64,000 nucleotides of DNA, taken from Lumbricus terrestris. Lineage: Eukaryota > Annelida > Clitellata > Crassiclitellata > Lumbricidae. The stretch spans positions 14,211,932 to 14,275,931 of the forward strand of contig OX457037.1 in assembly GCA_949752735.1 (NCBI GenBank), written 5' to 3'. Positions within the stretch are counted from its first letter, which is position 1. Each line of letters opens with the position of its first letter. Below, piece by piece: positions 63,844-64,000 of the stretch. The translations under genes and the position numbers were made by a program. The notes under the pieces are model-generated. The model ran no database searches. It was given only the letters and a program-made list of their open reading frames with translations, and was not told the DNA's origin.

Positions 63844-64000
63844 GCCCTTGCTCTGTATTCTTTTCACTGCGGACACTAGCTCTTTGCTCGCTTCTTGTTC
63901 TCTGCGAAGTCACTCCTACGCTGACGATGTCCAATAGTGTGCCCATTGCTTTGCTGAGGACGCAGACAAAACTGTCCTTCTGGTCTGCGCTTCTGACACC
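63844..64000 (+). pseudogene. L2-like LINE reverse transcriptase, second half (runs off the window)
   Basis: Resumes as GPLLCILFTADTSSLLASCS and SHSYADDVQ (motif C, YADD), in the same frame as the 60091-60105 text once the hAT and one TSD copy are ignored. Homologous to 27640-27730. Continues beyond 64000. Confidence 0.88.

Overview
The window is repeat-dense animal DNA, most likely from a marine invertebrate. The octamer TAGGCCTA recurs outside the virus-like element, which I associate from memory with echinoderms; that guess is weak. I see no host protein-coding gene, no rRNA or tRNA gene and no CRISPR array. Nearly everything is mobile DNA inserted into other mobile DNA, and many boundaries can be fixed to the base by exact target-site duplications (TSDs).

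The centrepiece is a nearly complete Polinton/Maverick (adintovirus-like) element at 8996-27040 (18,045 bp). It starts AG and ends CT, has ~314 bp terminal inverted repeats and is flanked by an exact 6-bp TSD (TATTAT). Rightward genes: a possible ssDNA-binding protein; a protein-primed DNA polymerase B with N-terminal SAP/Rho-N-like repeats (broken); an HNH nuclease (one internal stop); the packaging ATPase; the single jelly-roll minor capsid protein; small membrane-active virion proteins; a dUTPase-like fragment; a DUF8207 protein; the double jelly-roll major capsid protein; and a SAP/NUMOD protein. Leftward: a zinc-ribbon/PLA2 protein joined through an A8 slippery run to a chromodomain integrase, two fibre-like paralogues with C1q-like heads, and an adenain-type protease. 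A coiled-coil gene with a conventional TATA box sits near the right end. Capsid, protease and intact-fibre frames are open; polymerase, nuclease, ATPase start, dUTPase-like gene and second fibre carry lesions, so this is a recently degraded provirus-like copy. Most genes share an A/T-rich, TATAAAATG-like start in which the TATA-like motif abuts the start codon.

Around it lie: (a) TIR elements with 8-bp TSDs and TAGGGT/TAGAGTGGTCC ends (227-2208, 3757-8070, 35732-37773, 38446-40005, 61519-63804, probably 8374-30187), several carrying remnants of the same unclassified protein; (b) more conventional hAT elements (41930-42842, 43084-46961, 49672-52967, 49983-50812, 55473-59052, 60106-63843, 60618-60890); (c) Tc1/mariner-type elements with TA TSDs (6655-7854, 40391-41573); (d) two elements whose ends are palindromic tandem arrays (5477-6236 with a 9-bp TSD, and 49353-53061); (e) L2-like LINEs (27.1-28.65 kb, 37.2-37.5 kb, 43.0-48.1 kb minus, 59.74-64 kb), a CR1/Jockey-like LINE (57.0-58.8 kb), and an L2-tailed tRNA-SINE; (f) a young 2.6-kb non-autonomous LTR retrotransposon (30316-32948); (g) fragments of a non-LTR element with (TAA)n tails that seed long microsatellites.

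The insertion order can be read. A (CATA)n array was hit by a hAT-like element (3757-8070), by a second one (8374-30187) that later received the Polinton and an L2 LINE, and by the LTR element. At the right end an L2 reverse transcriptase ORF is interrupted at 60105 and resumes in frame at 63844 across an exact 8-bp TSD.
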